Below, in pieces: positions 52,157-60,562 of a stretch of DNA of 62,954 bases; positions within the stretch are counted from its first letter, which is position 1; each line of letters starts with the position of its first letter. The stretch is from a virus. Below the pieces are notes generated by a model. The model ran no database searches. It worked only from the letters and a program-made list of their open reading frames with translations, and was not told the origin of the DNA. The DNA is taken from positions 1 through 62,954 of the IMG/VR virus record IMGVR_UViG_3300035703_000093, one strand, 5' to 3'. The translations under genes and the position numbers were made by a program.

Positions 52157-52267
52157 TCAGAATGAGGAATGACGAATTTCAATGACCCGGTCCGGCCAGC
52201 GCCGTTGGGCGAGCGTCAGCATGCGGTCGAGCGAGGATTGTGGTCTGATGAGGACAACGACTTTCAT
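52157..52267 (-). CDS. possible 36-residue protein
   Basis: ATG at 52267 and TGA at 52157. MKVVVLIRPQSSLDRMLTLAQRRWPDRV followed by EIRHSSF, whose last residues read through an R3 repeat. May be a fragment of a longer ancestral gene truncated by the repeat. Confidence 0.35.
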   Translation of the reverse strand: MKVVVLIRPQSSLDRMLTLAQRRWPDRVIEIRHSSF

Positions 52268-52283
52268 ATGGCGGGCTTGGGCG

Positions 52284-52514
52284 TCAGACGAAGCAATTGT
52301 AAGCGTGGTAGGTGTTTATGCTGGTGATGCGGCAGTTGTCGGCCTGTGTGAACCCTCCTTTTGCGGCGCGGTGGAAGATGACGAAGAAGCCAAACCTTGG
52401 CGCGTTACGATGCGGTTTTTTGAGCAACGGCAATGGAATGGGGAGTTGGATGCGGTTCTCGTAGCGAAAGCATTCGCGGAGCCCAGAGCGGAGGAATGTG
52501 AGCAGTGTTTTCAT
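52284..52514 (-). CDS. possible small basic protein
   Basis: 76 residues, basic and hydrophobic (MKTLLTFLRSGLRECFRYENRIQLPIPLPLLKKPHRN). Lower GC than its neighbours. Co-directional with the portal operon. The opposite-strand frame also looks open, so support is weak. Confidence 0.4.
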   Translation of the reverse strand: MKTLLTFLRSGLRECFRYENRIQLPIPLPLLKKPHRNAPRFGFFVIFHRAAKGGFTQADNCRITSINTYHAYNCFV

Positions 52515-52534
52515 GGTGTTTAGGTTGAGGGAAA

Positions 52535-54724
52535 TTAGAGCGCGGGCTGGGGCGGTTCGGCGGGGGCGGGGCTGGCTCCGGGGGTGGGAGAGCCCGTTGG
52601 CGGCAGGAGAGCCATGAGGGGAGCGATGATGGCGTCGGCATTTTTGACCCCGTTGGCCTTGAGGATCTGGCGGAAGAGCGGGGCCAGGCGGGCCTGCACC
52701 TCGACGTTGGGCTGGGCGTAGAACGAGGTGGCGGCGGAGGCGGCCTGGGAGTTTTGCTGGAGTTCCTGTTCGCCACGATACTTGGTGAGCTGGAGATCGA
52801 CGTCGAGTGTGAGGTTCTTCACCTCGTCCGGGGTGATCTGGGCGAGGGAGCCGAGGTTGCCGTCGAAGAAGCGGAAGGTTTTTTCGGTTTGCAGGTTGGC
52901 GGCGGCGAGGAGCATCAGTGACTTCAACACGTCGCGGATGCCGCTGCGGAGGTCGGACACCATTTTGTCCGTGAGTTCCTGTCCGCTCTTTTCCAGGTTG
53001 CGGACGCCGGTGGCGAGCTTGGTGGTGTCGAGCCCGAGGGCCTGGCCGTCGTTGACGTTGCTGACGCCGCTCATGTTCATGGCGATCTGCATGAGGAACT
53101 CGATCATCTCACGCAGGGGCTGGCCTTTGGTGTCGTAGATGTCCACCTGCTGGACCGTCTCGGAGAGGGTCTTGCCAGGCTTGAGGTGGAGTGTCTCCCC
53201 GCCGTTGAGTTCGAGATCCGGGTTGGCCTCGCCTTCGGTGGTGTTTTCCGGCTGCCAGGCGATGATCTTGCCGCTGCGGGACATGGAGAACTGCCAGCGG
53301 TTGAAGAGCAGGTCGATGGCGGTCTGGAGGGGCTCAAACAGCTCGGCGAGGCCCTGGCCGTGGGCGCGGCCGGGGATCTTGTTGACGGAGGGCAGGCGGT
53401 AGGGGCGGCGTTTGTCCGGGGTGATGTTTTCGATGTAGTCGTAGAACAGCGGGGTGGTGCCGTCCCTCGTCATGATGAGGAGGATGTTACCCTGGTTGCC
53501 GGTGTTGAGCGCATCATACCAGAGGCAGAAGCGGGACCAGTTCACCTGGGGCTCTCGTTTGTCCTGGCCGATGCCATCGAGGGGCTCATTGAGATCTGCG
53601 CGGCCTTTGTTGGCGGCGGCGCGGGCCTCCGGGGTGGACACGGCTAGCAGGCGGTGAGTGAGATTGGCGACATACTCCATGACCTGATCGGGGGCCACGT
53701 CGTCGAGGGTGAGTAAACGGTGGACGAGGGTGATGAGAGGCTCGTCGTAGTGGTGGACGGTGGCGTCCGCGAGGTCGAGGTTTTTGCAGTTGAGCGGGTA
53801 GAGGAAGTCCGAGGGGAGAAGGATCTCGGCCTGGGGGCCTTCTTCCACAATCGTCCTGCGCCAGATGATCTGCGTCTGGTAGTTCTCGGTGCCGGGGTGA
53901 GGGGTGGTGCCGTCGCGTTTGAGCACGAGCTGACCGGTGGGCTGCATGAGCGGCTGACCGGTCTGGGGATCGGCGGCGGGCTGCTGGGTGGCGGGGTCGA
54001 TGACCGGGGCCTGGGCCTCGATGAACTGGTCCTCGCCCTGGATGATGACGTCGCCATCGGCTCCGGTGATGGGTTTGCCATCCGGGCCGATGAGGATGGC
54101 TTTTTCTGCCTGGTAGTAGCTGACGCGCTTCTGGTAGAAGAGCGAGACGGGGCACTCGCCGCAGATCAAGACGCGCTCGATGATGGAAGCGAGCGCGCTT
54201 TTGGTGTCGTTTTCGCTGTCGAGGACGTGGCGGAGCCATTTGTCGAGGCGGTCGGCGAGTTCCTGGTCCTCGATGCCGACATCGTAGGCGGCGAAGTAGG
54301 GGTCGCTGCCGAGGTAGTAGTTGATCATTCGGGCGATGACCTGCTGCAGGATGCGCCGGGTGAGAGGAATGTGGAGATTGGAATCCGCGAAGATGCCGCC
54401 GAGGACGGCTGGCCGCCATTCGAAGCGCATTTCATAGGACATGAGGGCCATGTGGCGGGTGTCGAGGTGTCGGCGGCGGAAAGTGCCGTCCTCCTCGAAG
54501 GCGGAGGCGTGCCAGTTGGGCGAGTCGAAGTCGCGCAGGCCCAGTTCTTCGCCCAGCTCCGCGGCGCGGGTCTTGGCGTGGAGCAGGAGGGCGTCCTCCT
54601 GGGCGCGGGTCATGGACCTGGACAGCGCTGAGGGGATGAGCACGCGAGGCTGGTCGGGGGCGGTCTCCAGGAGCGGCGGGAGCTTGGAGGCAAGGGCCTG
54701 GGCCTGTGGCAGAGCAGAATCCAT
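52535..54724 (-). CDS. portal protein
   Basis: 729 residues from the ATG at 54724; the frame further upstream is not conserved-looking. Forms the dodecameric DNA channel at the capsid vertex. Recognised by overall pattern: an N-terminal LRDFDSPNWHASAFEEDGTFRRRHLDTRHMALMSYEMRF region, a long beta-rich wing, YPLNCKNLDLADATVHHYDEPLITLVHRLL, KIPGRAHGQGLAELFEPLQTAIDLLFNRWQFSMSRSG (typical stem helix region), and a late helical crown. Encoded leftward, opposite to the terminase and capsid genes. Confidence 0.8.
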   Translation of the reverse strand: MDSALPQAQALASKLPPLLETAPDQPRVLIPSALSRSMTRAQEDALLLHAKTRAAELGEELGLRDFDSPNWHASAFEEDGTFRRRHLDTRHMALMSYEMRFEWRPAVLGGIFADSNLHIPLTRRILQQVIARMINYYLGSDPYFAAYDVGIEDQELADRLDKWLRHVLDSENDTKSALASIIERVLICGECPVSLFYQKRVSYYQAEKAILIGPDGKPITGADGDVIIQGEDQFIEAQAPVIDPATQQPAADPQTGQPLMQPTGQLVLKRDGTTPHPGTENYQTQIIWRRTIVEEGPQAEILLPSDFLYPLNCKNLDLADATVHHYDEPLITLVHRLLTLDDVAPDQVMEYVANLTHRLLAVSTPEARAAANKGRADLNEPLDGIGQDKREPQVNWSRFCLWYDALNTGNQGNILLIMTRDGTTPLFYDYIENITPDKRRPYRLPSVNKIPGRAHGQGLAELFEPLQTAIDLLFNRWQFSMSRSGKIIAWQPENTTEGEANPDLELNGGETLHLKPGKTLSETVQQVDIYDTKGQPLREMIEFLMQIAMNMSGVSNVNDGQALGLDTTKLATGVRNLEKSGQELTDKMVSDLRSGIRDVLKSLMLLAAANLQTEKTFRFFDGNLGSLAQITPDEVKNLTLDVDLQLTKYRGEQELQQNSQAASAATSFYAQPNVEVQARLAPLFRQILKANGVKNADAIIAPLMALLPPTGSPTPGASPAPAEPPQPAL

Positions 54725-54819
54725 GCCGGTCACGGTGGGTGGCAGAATGACGAATTGGCAAGCGGGTTTTGTTGCGATGTTGGGGGAAATGGGGTAGGGT
54801 GGGACGATAAAGGCCGCAG

Positions 54820-55014
54820 ATGAATGGTGACACTCCAATCGACAATGACTTTGAGTGCCCGGTGTGTGGCTCCGATTGCTTCGAGCTTTTCGAGGGCTAT
54901 TGCAAGCCTTGCCTCGACGAGAGGCAGCGTCAACTCGACGATCACAATCACAGTTTCTCCGAATGGGAGAGCCTGACCTCAGACCAAAAAGAACAACGAA
55001 TCAAAAACGGGTGA
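54820..55014 (+). CDS. small zinc-ribbon protein
   Basis: 64 residues. FECPVCGSDCFELFEGYCKPCLDERQRQLDDHNHSFSEWESLTSDQKEQR: two CxxC-type pairs form a zinc ribbon, and the rest is acidic and helical. Divergent from the portal gene (54724). The 95-base gap contains an R3 repeat copy. Function unknown. Confidence 0.65.
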   Translation: MNGDTPIDNDFECPVCGSDCFELFEGYCKPCLDERQRQLDDHNHSFSEWESLTSDQKEQRIKNG

Positions 55015-55133
55015 CGGTGCCGTTTGCGTATAGAAATTCCAGTCTTGGATTTTGGCCTGATAGCAGCGAAAATGTCGCATGACTCCCCGCCGCTCCGGGC
55101 AGTTCCTTCCCGCCGTGTGAGCCACGTAAAAGC

Positions 55134-55190
55134 AGAGACCCCCGCGACTACTACCAACCAGGACAGGAAGAAAGGAAATCGCGGAGGTCT
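55134..55190 (+). other. long stem-loop in non-coding stretch (possible structured RNA)
   Basis: GAGACCCCCGCGA (55134-55146) pairs with TCGCGGAGGTCTC (55178-55190), 12 of 13 positions, around a 31-base purine-rich loop. A second small hairpin (GAGGG/CCCTC) follows at about 55195-55206, then a tRNA-like element. Weak open frames cross this region in both directions, but their composition fits RNA structure better. No known RNA family is recognised. The rest of 55015-55222 shows nothing definite. Confidence 0.4.
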
Positions 55191-55222
55191 CAGGGAGGGA
55201 ACCCTCACCAAAACTCAAACAT

Positions 55223-55295
55223 GGGCACGTAGGTTAAAGGCAGACCACCATGGCTAGGCACCCCGGAAGTCTGGGTTCAATTCCCAGCGTGTCCA
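55223..55295 (+). tRNA. tRNA-like element with abnormal anticodon arm
   Basis: Acceptor GGGCACG (55223-55229) pairs with CGTGTCC (55288-55294), one G-U. T8-A9 follow. The D arm is GGTT-AAAGGCA-GACC. The T arm is CTGGG-TTCAATT-CCCAG with the canonical loop. Total 73 bases with discriminator A and no encoded CCA. The anticodon region (CCATGGCTAGGCACCCC) forms only a mismatched stem; the best register puts AGG in the loop after U33, so the amino acid is undefined. It may be a decayed phage tRNA or a tRNA mimic. Confidence 0.5.
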
Positions 55296-55420
55296 CACTG
55301 AGTTTCGATTTGAAACTACACTCATCATTTCACTTTTCAACACCATTCTGACCATCAAGCCACTCGCCAAGCAGGCGATCTAGCAGTGCCGCATGTTCAA
55401 GGTGGGTGTGCAAATCGCCA

Positions 55421-55448
55421 TTGACTTAATGACTTAAATATGTATTAT
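55421..55448 (+). promoter_or_regulatory. sigma-70-type promoter before the 36-residue gene
   Basis: TTGACT (55421-55426), 16-base spacer, TATTAT (55443-55448). A start of transcription near 55455 would make the mRNA of the gene at 55459 almost leaderless. GACTTA...TAAGTC arms (55431-55436 and 55450-55455) form a palindrome around the -10 box, a likely operator. Confidence 0.65.
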
Positions 55449-55458
55449 GTAAGTCGTT

Positions 55459-55569
55459 ATGAGCAACAAAACGCCACCCGTCGGAACCTTCGCTGAACGC
55501 AAAGCCGCCTTCGATGCGGTGTATGACTACAAACTCTCCATCCTGCCGAAGGAGGATGGAGATGAGTAA
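55459..55569 (+). CDS. 36-residue leader or regulatory peptide
   Basis: ATG at 55459 just after a promoter. MSNKTPPVGTFAERKAAFDAVYDYKLSILPKEDGDE. It contains the GAAGGAGG ribosome site of the next gene and overlaps its start (55562) in another frame, so its translation may control the next gene. Function unknown. Confidence 0.5.
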   Translation: MSNKTPPVGTFAERKAAFDAVYDYKLSILPKEDGDE

Positions 55570-55912
55570 GCTGGTGATAAGTCCGCCGCCTGGCTGTTTG
55601 AAAGCGTGGCAACGCGCCGCCGATGCGGCGGCGTTGCCGGTGGACAAGTGGGCTATCAAAGCCTGCAACACTGCCGCCGGTCACAGGCCCAGTAACACGG
55701 GGTTTCTCGGAGTCTCTGACTCCGCACCGAAGCGAATGGCCTTCCGTGTGAATTGGTCGGAAGGCGGTGTGAAGAAATCGACCACGATGGCCTACACGCC
55801 CGCCACGCGTGAGGAGCGGTTAAAAGAAGCCTTCGAGTTCCTCGAAGCCCGCGAACGTGGCGAGCCTCGGCCCCCAACGCGTCGAGGACGGAAGCCTTTG
55901 GAGAACAAATAG
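55562..55912 (+). CDS. AP2-like DNA-binding-domain protein
   Basis: 116 residues from the ATG at 55562, six bases after GAAGGAGG; in-frame ATGs at 55514 and 55556 are less well placed. Residues 40-95 (RPSNTGFLGVSDSAPKRMAFRVNWSEGGVKKSTTMAYTPATREERLKEAFEFLEARERGE) resemble the three-stranded sheet plus helix of AP2/integrase-type DNA-binding domains (TG..GVs...........v.w...g......f......A...A..f). Free-standing AP2 proteins occur in phages and may regulate genes. A hairpin follows the stop. Confidence 0.55.
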   Translation: MSKLVISPPPGCLKAWQRAADAAALPVDKWAIKACNTAAGHRPSNTGFLGVSDSAPKRMAFRVNWSEGGVKKSTTMAYTPATREERLKEAFEFLEARERGEPRPPTRRGRKPLENK

Positions 55913-55914
55913 CT

Positions 55915-55938
55915 GACCGACCGCGGAGCGGGTCGGTC
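55915..55938 (+). terminator. hairpin after the AP2-like gene
   Basis: GACCGACC (55915-55922) pairs perfectly with GGTCGGTC (55931-55938) around an eight-base GC loop. There is no T-run, so termination is uncertain; it may stabilise the mRNA end before the terminase operon. Confidence 0.45.
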
Positions 55939-55993
55939 CAGCGCATGTTCGGGGGTGGACAACGGCGGGGAGTGATGCCTATGAGGCGGGATT

Positions 55994-56788
55994 GTGGCGA
56001 AAAAGAAGAGCCAGCAGCCCCCTCAGAGCAACCGCACCGAGCCTGTGCCTGTGAGCACGGTGGCGGTGCCGTCGGCATTGGGCGAGGGCGAGGTGAGGCT
56101 CTACGACCTGCGCAAGAGCAGGCTGCCGGAGGTGGCGGTGCCTCCCCCGGAGATGGAGCTGGCGGAGTGGTCGTTCTGGCTGGTGCATTTCCCCTCCCGC
56201 CGCTGTGCGCCTGTGAAGGGGGACCGTGGCGAGGCGCTGGCTGCCATGAAAAAACTGGGGCGCGGGCAGGATATGGCGGGTGTTTTGCCTGCGAAACCGG
56301 CCAAAATCACGCGTGCGCGTGCGCGTGTGTGTGTGACCGATGAACCCGCCGGGGAGGCTGCGGAAGCCGGACACGGGGAGCCGAAGCCGCCGGCGAACCG
56401 GATGGCCTACACCTCGGTGCCGGAGGGCGCGGACTTTGACCAGGCGATGGCGCATGTGTTTCCGGTGGCGAGGTTGACGCAGCATTTTGAGCGGCTGCTC
56501 ATGGCGGAGGAGGATGTCTTTGACAAGGACGGGAACTGCACGGGGTCGAAGCCGGCCTTCGCGACGCAATTCCAGACGCTCAAGGCGCTGACTGAGTGGC
56601 ACCAGGGGCGTCCTCGGGAGCGCGAGAAGAAGAAGGACACGCGCCCGGTGCTTGGCATCCAGGAACTGCGGCAGAAGCTGCTCATCTCGCCGGAATACCG
56701 GCAGGCCATGCTGGAGATGATCCGTGACTGCGAGGCCCAGGCGGCGGCGATGGCGGGCAGCGGAACCAAACCACCGGCGGGAGGCTGA
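55994..56788 (+). CDS. terS: putative small terminase subunit
   Basis: 264 residues from a GTG at 55994. Located directly before the large terminase (four-base gap), the usual place of TerS. N-terminus low-complexity and basic; central VRLYDLRKSRLPEVAVPPPEMELAEWSFW; C-terminal part helical and charged (GIQELRQKLLISPEYRQAMLEMIRDCEAQAAAMA), similar to TerS oligomerisation regions. No clear DNA-binding HTH visible. Role inferred mostly from position. Confidence 0.55.
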   Translation: MAKKKSQQPPQSNRTEPVPVSTVAVPSALGEGEVRLYDLRKSRLPEVAVPPPEMELAEWSFWLVHFPSRRCAPVKGDRGEALAAMKKLGRGQDMAGVLPAKPAKITRARARVCVTDEPAGEAAEAGHGEPKPPANRMAYTSVPEGADFDQAMAHVFPVARLTQHFERLLMAEEDVFDKDGNCTGSKPAFATQFQTLKALTEWHQGRPREREKKKDTRPVLGIQELRQKLLISPEYRQAMLEMIRDCEAQAAAMAGSGTKPPAGG

Positions 56789-56792
56789 GGCC

Positions 56793-58751
56793 ATGGCATA
56801 CAAGCAAATCTGCCACGACAACCTGACGAGCACGGGCACCATGCAGGCGGTGCATGCGGCGGAGCTGCGTGGCATGAGGGGGGAGACGCACGAGGATCTC
56901 GACCAGCTCGTGGTGCGCAGCCGTCCGGGGGCGTGGTTTGAAACGGAGGGGCACATCATCGACAAGGCCGGCGTGGAGCGTGGATCGCGCAGCCAGGAAG
57001 GCGCGGCGCTGCATGCGAACTGGCTGCAAAAGCGGCTGTTTGAGATTGCCCAGTGGTGTTTGGAGAACAACGAGCCGTGCCGGCTCCTCGTTTACAAGCC
57101 TCGTCAGAAGGGCTGTAGCACGGGCACGATGGCGCTGGCCTACTGGTGGAGCCGGAGGCAGCGGTCGAACTGCCTGCTCATGGGCGGCCAGTATTCGCAG
57201 GTGGAGAACCTGTGGGGTATTTTCAGCCACTACGCGTCTCGGGACAGTTTTGAGTGGGGGAACACCATCGACAAGCTGAACACGGACAGCGCCTCGTTCT
57301 CCAACGGGTCGGAGTGGCAGTGGGAGACGGCGCGAGATCCTGAGGCCGGGCGGTCGGGCACCTATCAGGTGGCCGTGCTCACGGAGGTAGCACGCTGGGC
57401 CGAGCAGGGCGTGGCGAATGCCTCAAAAGTCCTTAACGGCGTGCAGAACTGCGTGCCCAAACTGCCCGGCACGCTGGTCATCATGGAAACCACCGTCAAA
57501 GGAGGCTTCGGTGAGTTTTTCCTCAAGTGGTGCGGGGACAAGGACAAAAACGTGCCCGGTGCGGTGAGTTTCGAGGACTTCAAACGCGGCAAGCGTGGCA
57601 ACGGCTGGATCAAGGTCTTCGCCCCGTGGTTTGTGTTTGAGGACTCACGCATCGCGTGCCGTGATGAGCAGGAGGCGGCGGACATCATGGCGGGAATCGG
57701 GGCCATTTCCGAGGAGGAAAAGAGCGCGGAGCAGGAGATGATCCGGCGTTTTCGGCTGGGGCCGGAGCAGATCAAGTACTGGCGCGACGTGCTCATCAAC
57801 GAGTGCCAGCGCGATCCTGACAACCGGGACCGGGAGTATCCGCCGACGCCGGAGGCTGGATTCAAGAGCACACTGCCAGGACGGTTCAACCGCATCGGTC
57901 TGCGGAAACTGCGGGAGCTGGCGGAGAGGCAGCGGGATGCCATGCGGCGGGTCATTCTGGAGAATCCCAGCGGGGACCGGAAGAGCTATGTGCCGCGCAT
58001 TGTGCGCGAGGACAGCGATGCCAGCTACTACATCTGGGAGCCGCCGAAGGTGGGTTATCGCTATTTGCTGGCGGCGGATTTGGCGGCGGGCGAGGAAATC
58101 ACCGAGGGTGGTGACCGGGACTGCCAGACAGTGCTCGTCATCCGGCAAGGGTTCATGTCCGCCCAGCGGGGCGTGTGGATGCCTCCGAAAGTGGTGGCGA
58201 CGATCAAGCCCAACTGCCGGGTGGACCAGCTTGTGCTGGCTGACATGGCCTGGAGGCTGAGTCGCTACTATGGCGGGTGCTTGATCGTGCCGGAGGTGAA
58301 CTACGACAAGGGTTTCATCCGCGCCTTGCGGGACCGGGGAGCGCATCTTTACGAGCGGGAGCGTGCCGCGACGGAGAAGGAGGACCAGAAGCCGACGAAG
58401 AAGTATGGCTTCCTCACACGGGGCACGGATGGCGAGGGCATGCGCGGCTGGTGTATCGAGCGGCTGGCGGCGGCGATTCGCGAGTGGGACGTGCAGGGCA
58501 GCGGCATCGACTGCCCGGCGGAGTTCATCCTGGCCGAGCTTGAATACTTCATCCGCACTGAATCGGGCCGTGAAGAGGCGGCCCCTGGCAAGCATGACGA
58601 CTGGGTGCTGGCGCTGTGCATCGGCCTGGCGACGCTGGACGGGGCGACGCTTTACCGTGCGGAGGTCACGCGGAGCGCGGAGCCGGCGTATCGTGAGAAG
58701 CAGCGGCAGCGGGAGCTGGCGGCAAAGCGGGGGCAGCGCGGGATGAGGTGA
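56793..58751 (+). CDS. terL: terminase large subunit (packaging ATPase/nuclease)
   Basis: 652 residues from the ATG at 56793 after GGAGG. ATPase: Walker-A-like PRQKGCSTG (103-111) and Walker-B-like VAVLTEVARW with catalytic Glu198. RNase-H-like nuclease: AADLAAG (Asp429), VPEVNYDKG (Glu501) and KHDDW (Asp602/603). Packages DNA into the procapsid by ATP hydrolysis and makes the end cuts. Forms a unit with TerS, scaffold-like protein and capsid protein downstream. Its last 86 bases overlap the antisense gene 58666-59190. Confidence 0.9.
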   Translation: MAYKQICHDNLTSTGTMQAVHAAELRGMRGETHEDLDQLVVRSRPGAWFETEGHIIDKAGVERGSRSQEGAALHANWLQKRLFEIAQWCLENNEPCRLLVYKPRQKGCSTGTMALAYWWSRRQRSNCLLMGGQYSQVENLWGIFSHYASRDSFEWGNTIDKLNTDSASFSNGSEWQWETARDPEAGRSGTYQVAVLTEVARWAEQGVANASKVLNGVQNCVPKLPGTLVIMETTVKGGFGEFFLKWCGDKDKNVPGAVSFEDFKRGKRGNGWIKVFAPWFVFEDSRIACRDEQEAADIMAGIGAISEEEKSAEQEMIRRFRLGPEQIKYWRDVLINECQRDPDNRDREYPPTPEAGFKSTLPGRFNRIGLRKLRELAERQRDAMRRVILENPSGDRKSYVPRIVREDSDASYYIWEPPKVGYRYLLAADLAAGEEITEGGDRDCQTVLVIRQGFMSAQRGVWMPPKVVATIKPNCRVDQLVLADMAWRLSRYYGGCLIVPEVNYDKGFIRALRDRGAHLYERERAATEKEDQKPTKKYGFLTRGTDGEGMRGWCIERLAAAIREWDVQGSGIDCPAEFILAELEYFIRTESGREEAAPGKHDDWVLALCIGLATLDGATLYRAEVTRSAEPAYREKQRQRELAAKRGQRGMR

Positions 58752-59190
58752 TGGATTGCTCCTCGTCTTCGATGGCCTGCAATTCGGCGGTGAGTTCATC
58801 CTCGTCGATCAAGATCAAGGTGTCGTTATCGAACCACTGCAAACTGCCGCTTTTAGGTTGGAGTGAAGCCTCCTGGTGCTTGTCGTTTGGTGCAGCAAAC
58901 TCGTGTTTTTTGAGCGTCCAATGGTAAGGAGGGTGGCGCTGGCCTGCTGGTAGGTCACTTTTGTCCCCTTCTCCTATGATTTTAAGCGTGGCGGCATCAA
59001 CCAACTGCCACCAATCCACTTCCAGGGATTGCAGATGCTTTTCGGCGGCTTCGGGACTGGGAAAAACACCACACATGTCTTTCAATCCTCTCTTTGGGTA
59101 ATAATCACTGCCGGCGAACAGGATGAGCCGTGCGGTTTCTTCCAAGTTGTGGAATGTCCGTGTTTTGGTGGAGGAAGGGGGCGTTTCCAT
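58666..59190 (-). CDS. hypothetical phage protein, antisense to the terminase end
   Basis: 174 residues from the ATG at 59190. Middle region ARLILFAGSDYYPKRGLKDMCGVFPSPEAAEKHLQSLEVDWWQLVDAATLKIIGEG is a compact domain of the 'A....GSDYYP.GG..D..G.F.s...A.......DWWQ.VD' type, which is widespread but of unknown function. The end overlaps terL by 86 bases on the opposite strand. It lies between two rightward head genes. Confidence 0.65.
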   Translation of the reverse strand: METPPSSTKTRTFHNLEETARLILFAGSDYYPKRGLKDMCGVFPSPEAAEKHLQSLEVDWWQLVDAATLKIIGEGDKSDLPAGQRHPPYHWTLKKHEFAAPNDKHQEASLQPKSGSLQWFDNDTLILIDEDELTAELQAIEDEEQSITSSRAAPALPPAPAAAASHDTPAPRSA

Positions 59191-59252
59191 TCCGGAACCT
59201 ACCACGTCCGGTGAACGTCGCAACAAATCCCGATTGACAGTTTGAGGCAAGG

Positions 59253-60518
59253 ATGCCTCCCATCTGCGGCATGTTTGCGGTTTCAACCCACACAGCCCCG
59301 CCCCCAGCCGACACGGTCCAGCCTGTCGCAGGAGCACCCACGTCCGCACCCGTCTCTCCGGCGGGTGACAACACCACCCCCAACCCCAACGCAAATCAAC
59401 CGGCTGCTACTTTGGAGACGCAGGCTGGAGCGGGAGGGGGCGTGGACTTCGAGAAGATGGATGCCAATGCCTACGAGCGCTACATCGAGAGCCTGCCTGA
59501 TGACGGCGCGGTGATCGAGTCCGACGACCTGGACAAAGGGTCTGCGGCGGCTCCGGCGGCCACTCCTGCTGCTGCCGCGCCTGCGGCGGCCCCTGCTCCC
59601 CCACCGCCCGAGGTCAAGCCCGGCGAAGGCACGGAGCACGAAGAAGGGATTCTGGCTCCGGGAAAACTGCCGGCGAGGCTCAAGGTGCCGACCGATGACG
59701 AGCTTTCCTTCCACACGGCCCGGTTCTTCAAGGAATCGCGGCAAAGCGGAGGTAAGATGACCTTTGGCGAGGCGGAAGCCCTGGCGAAGCAGTTTTTGGG
59801 TCTGGGCGGTGACACAGCGGCTCCGGCCGCAGGTGCCACGGCTGAACCTGGGGCCGCTGAACCGGCGGCGACACCCACGGAGGCCCCGGCAACGGGGCGT
59901 CTGGCGGAGCTGAACCAGGCTTTGGAAGCCGCCACGACCGCCTTTGAAGAGGCGTCGGGGTTGTTTGATGCCAATGCCCAAGGCAAGGCCCTGCGGGAAA
60001 TCAACCGGCTCAACCGGGAGATCGCCCAGGCCACGGTGGAAGCACAACGCGACGAGGCCGCAGCGGTGACGCAGCAGGCCGCCGCGCAGGAGGCTTTCAT
60101 GCAGCAATGGCAGGCCACCGAGGCGCAGGTGCATGGGATGTTTGCCCATGCCAAGGCCGCCGACCCGGCCAGCCCCCTGCACCAGAGAGCCGCCGAGATC
60201 CAGGCCAGCTACCGCGACAGCCAGGACCCAGCCATGCAGGCGATCTATAACAGCCCGAACAGCGTGCTGTTGTATTTCACCCAAGCTGCCGCCGAACTCG
60301 GCATCCAGCCGTCTGCGGCCCCGGCCCCGGCGGTTGCCTCCCCACCATCTTCTGTCAAGTCCACGCCTCCCCCCGTTTCACGTCACGTCCCCGTCGGAGC
60401 AGCCCTGCTCGCCACCCAACAAAGTGGCAACAAACCGGCAGTTCCTGGAGGACTCAATCTCGACGCGATCACCACGTCTCATCAGCTCGAAGCGCTGATT
60501 GAGCGGATGGCCGCGTAG
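59253..60518 (+). CDS. scaffold-like protein
   Basis: 421 residues. Position directly before the capsid gene, and a composition typical of scaffolds: long Ala/Pro/Glu-rich disordered N-terminus (residues 1-120), a long charged helix at 195-270 (LAELNQALEAATTAFEEASGLFDANAQGKALREINRLNREI), and a final helical tail (DAITTSHQLEALIERM) that could bind the capsid protein. Contains low-complexity linkers. Function inferred from position and composition. Confidence 0.6.
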   Translation: MPPICGMFAVSTHTAPPPADTVQPVAGAPTSAPVSPAGDNTTPNPNANQPAATLETQAGAGGGVDFEKMDANAYERYIESLPDDGAVIESDDLDKGSAAAPAATPAAAAPAAAPAPPPPEVKPGEGTEHEEGILAPGKLPARLKVPTDDELSFHTARFFKESRQSGGKMTFGEAEALAKQFLGLGGDTAAPAAGATAEPGAAEPAATPTEAPATGRLAELNQALEAATTAFEEASGLFDANAQGKALREINRLNREIAQATVEAQRDEAAAVTQQAAAQEAFMQQWQATEAQVHGMFAHAKAADPASPLHQRAAEIQASYRDSQDPAMQAIYNSPNSVLLYFTQAAAELGIQPSAAPAPAVASPPSSVKSTPPPVSRHVPVGAALLATQQSGNKPAVPGGLNLDAITTSHQLEALIERMAA

Positions 60519-60562
60519 GGGCCGAGGCTGACAGGGGCCGCCATACCCCAAACACCACGATT

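Noticed and set aside
54948-55211. Leftward membrane-like frame (FPFFLSWLVVVAGVSAF)
   Set aside because: Lies across the long stem-loop; the hydrophobic run is a by-product of the purine-rich loop, and no start signal is seen.
55024-55257. 77-codon rightward frame ending within the tRNA-like element
   Set aside because: Its 3' part overlaps the tRNA-like element and the stem-loop; composition is not protein-like.
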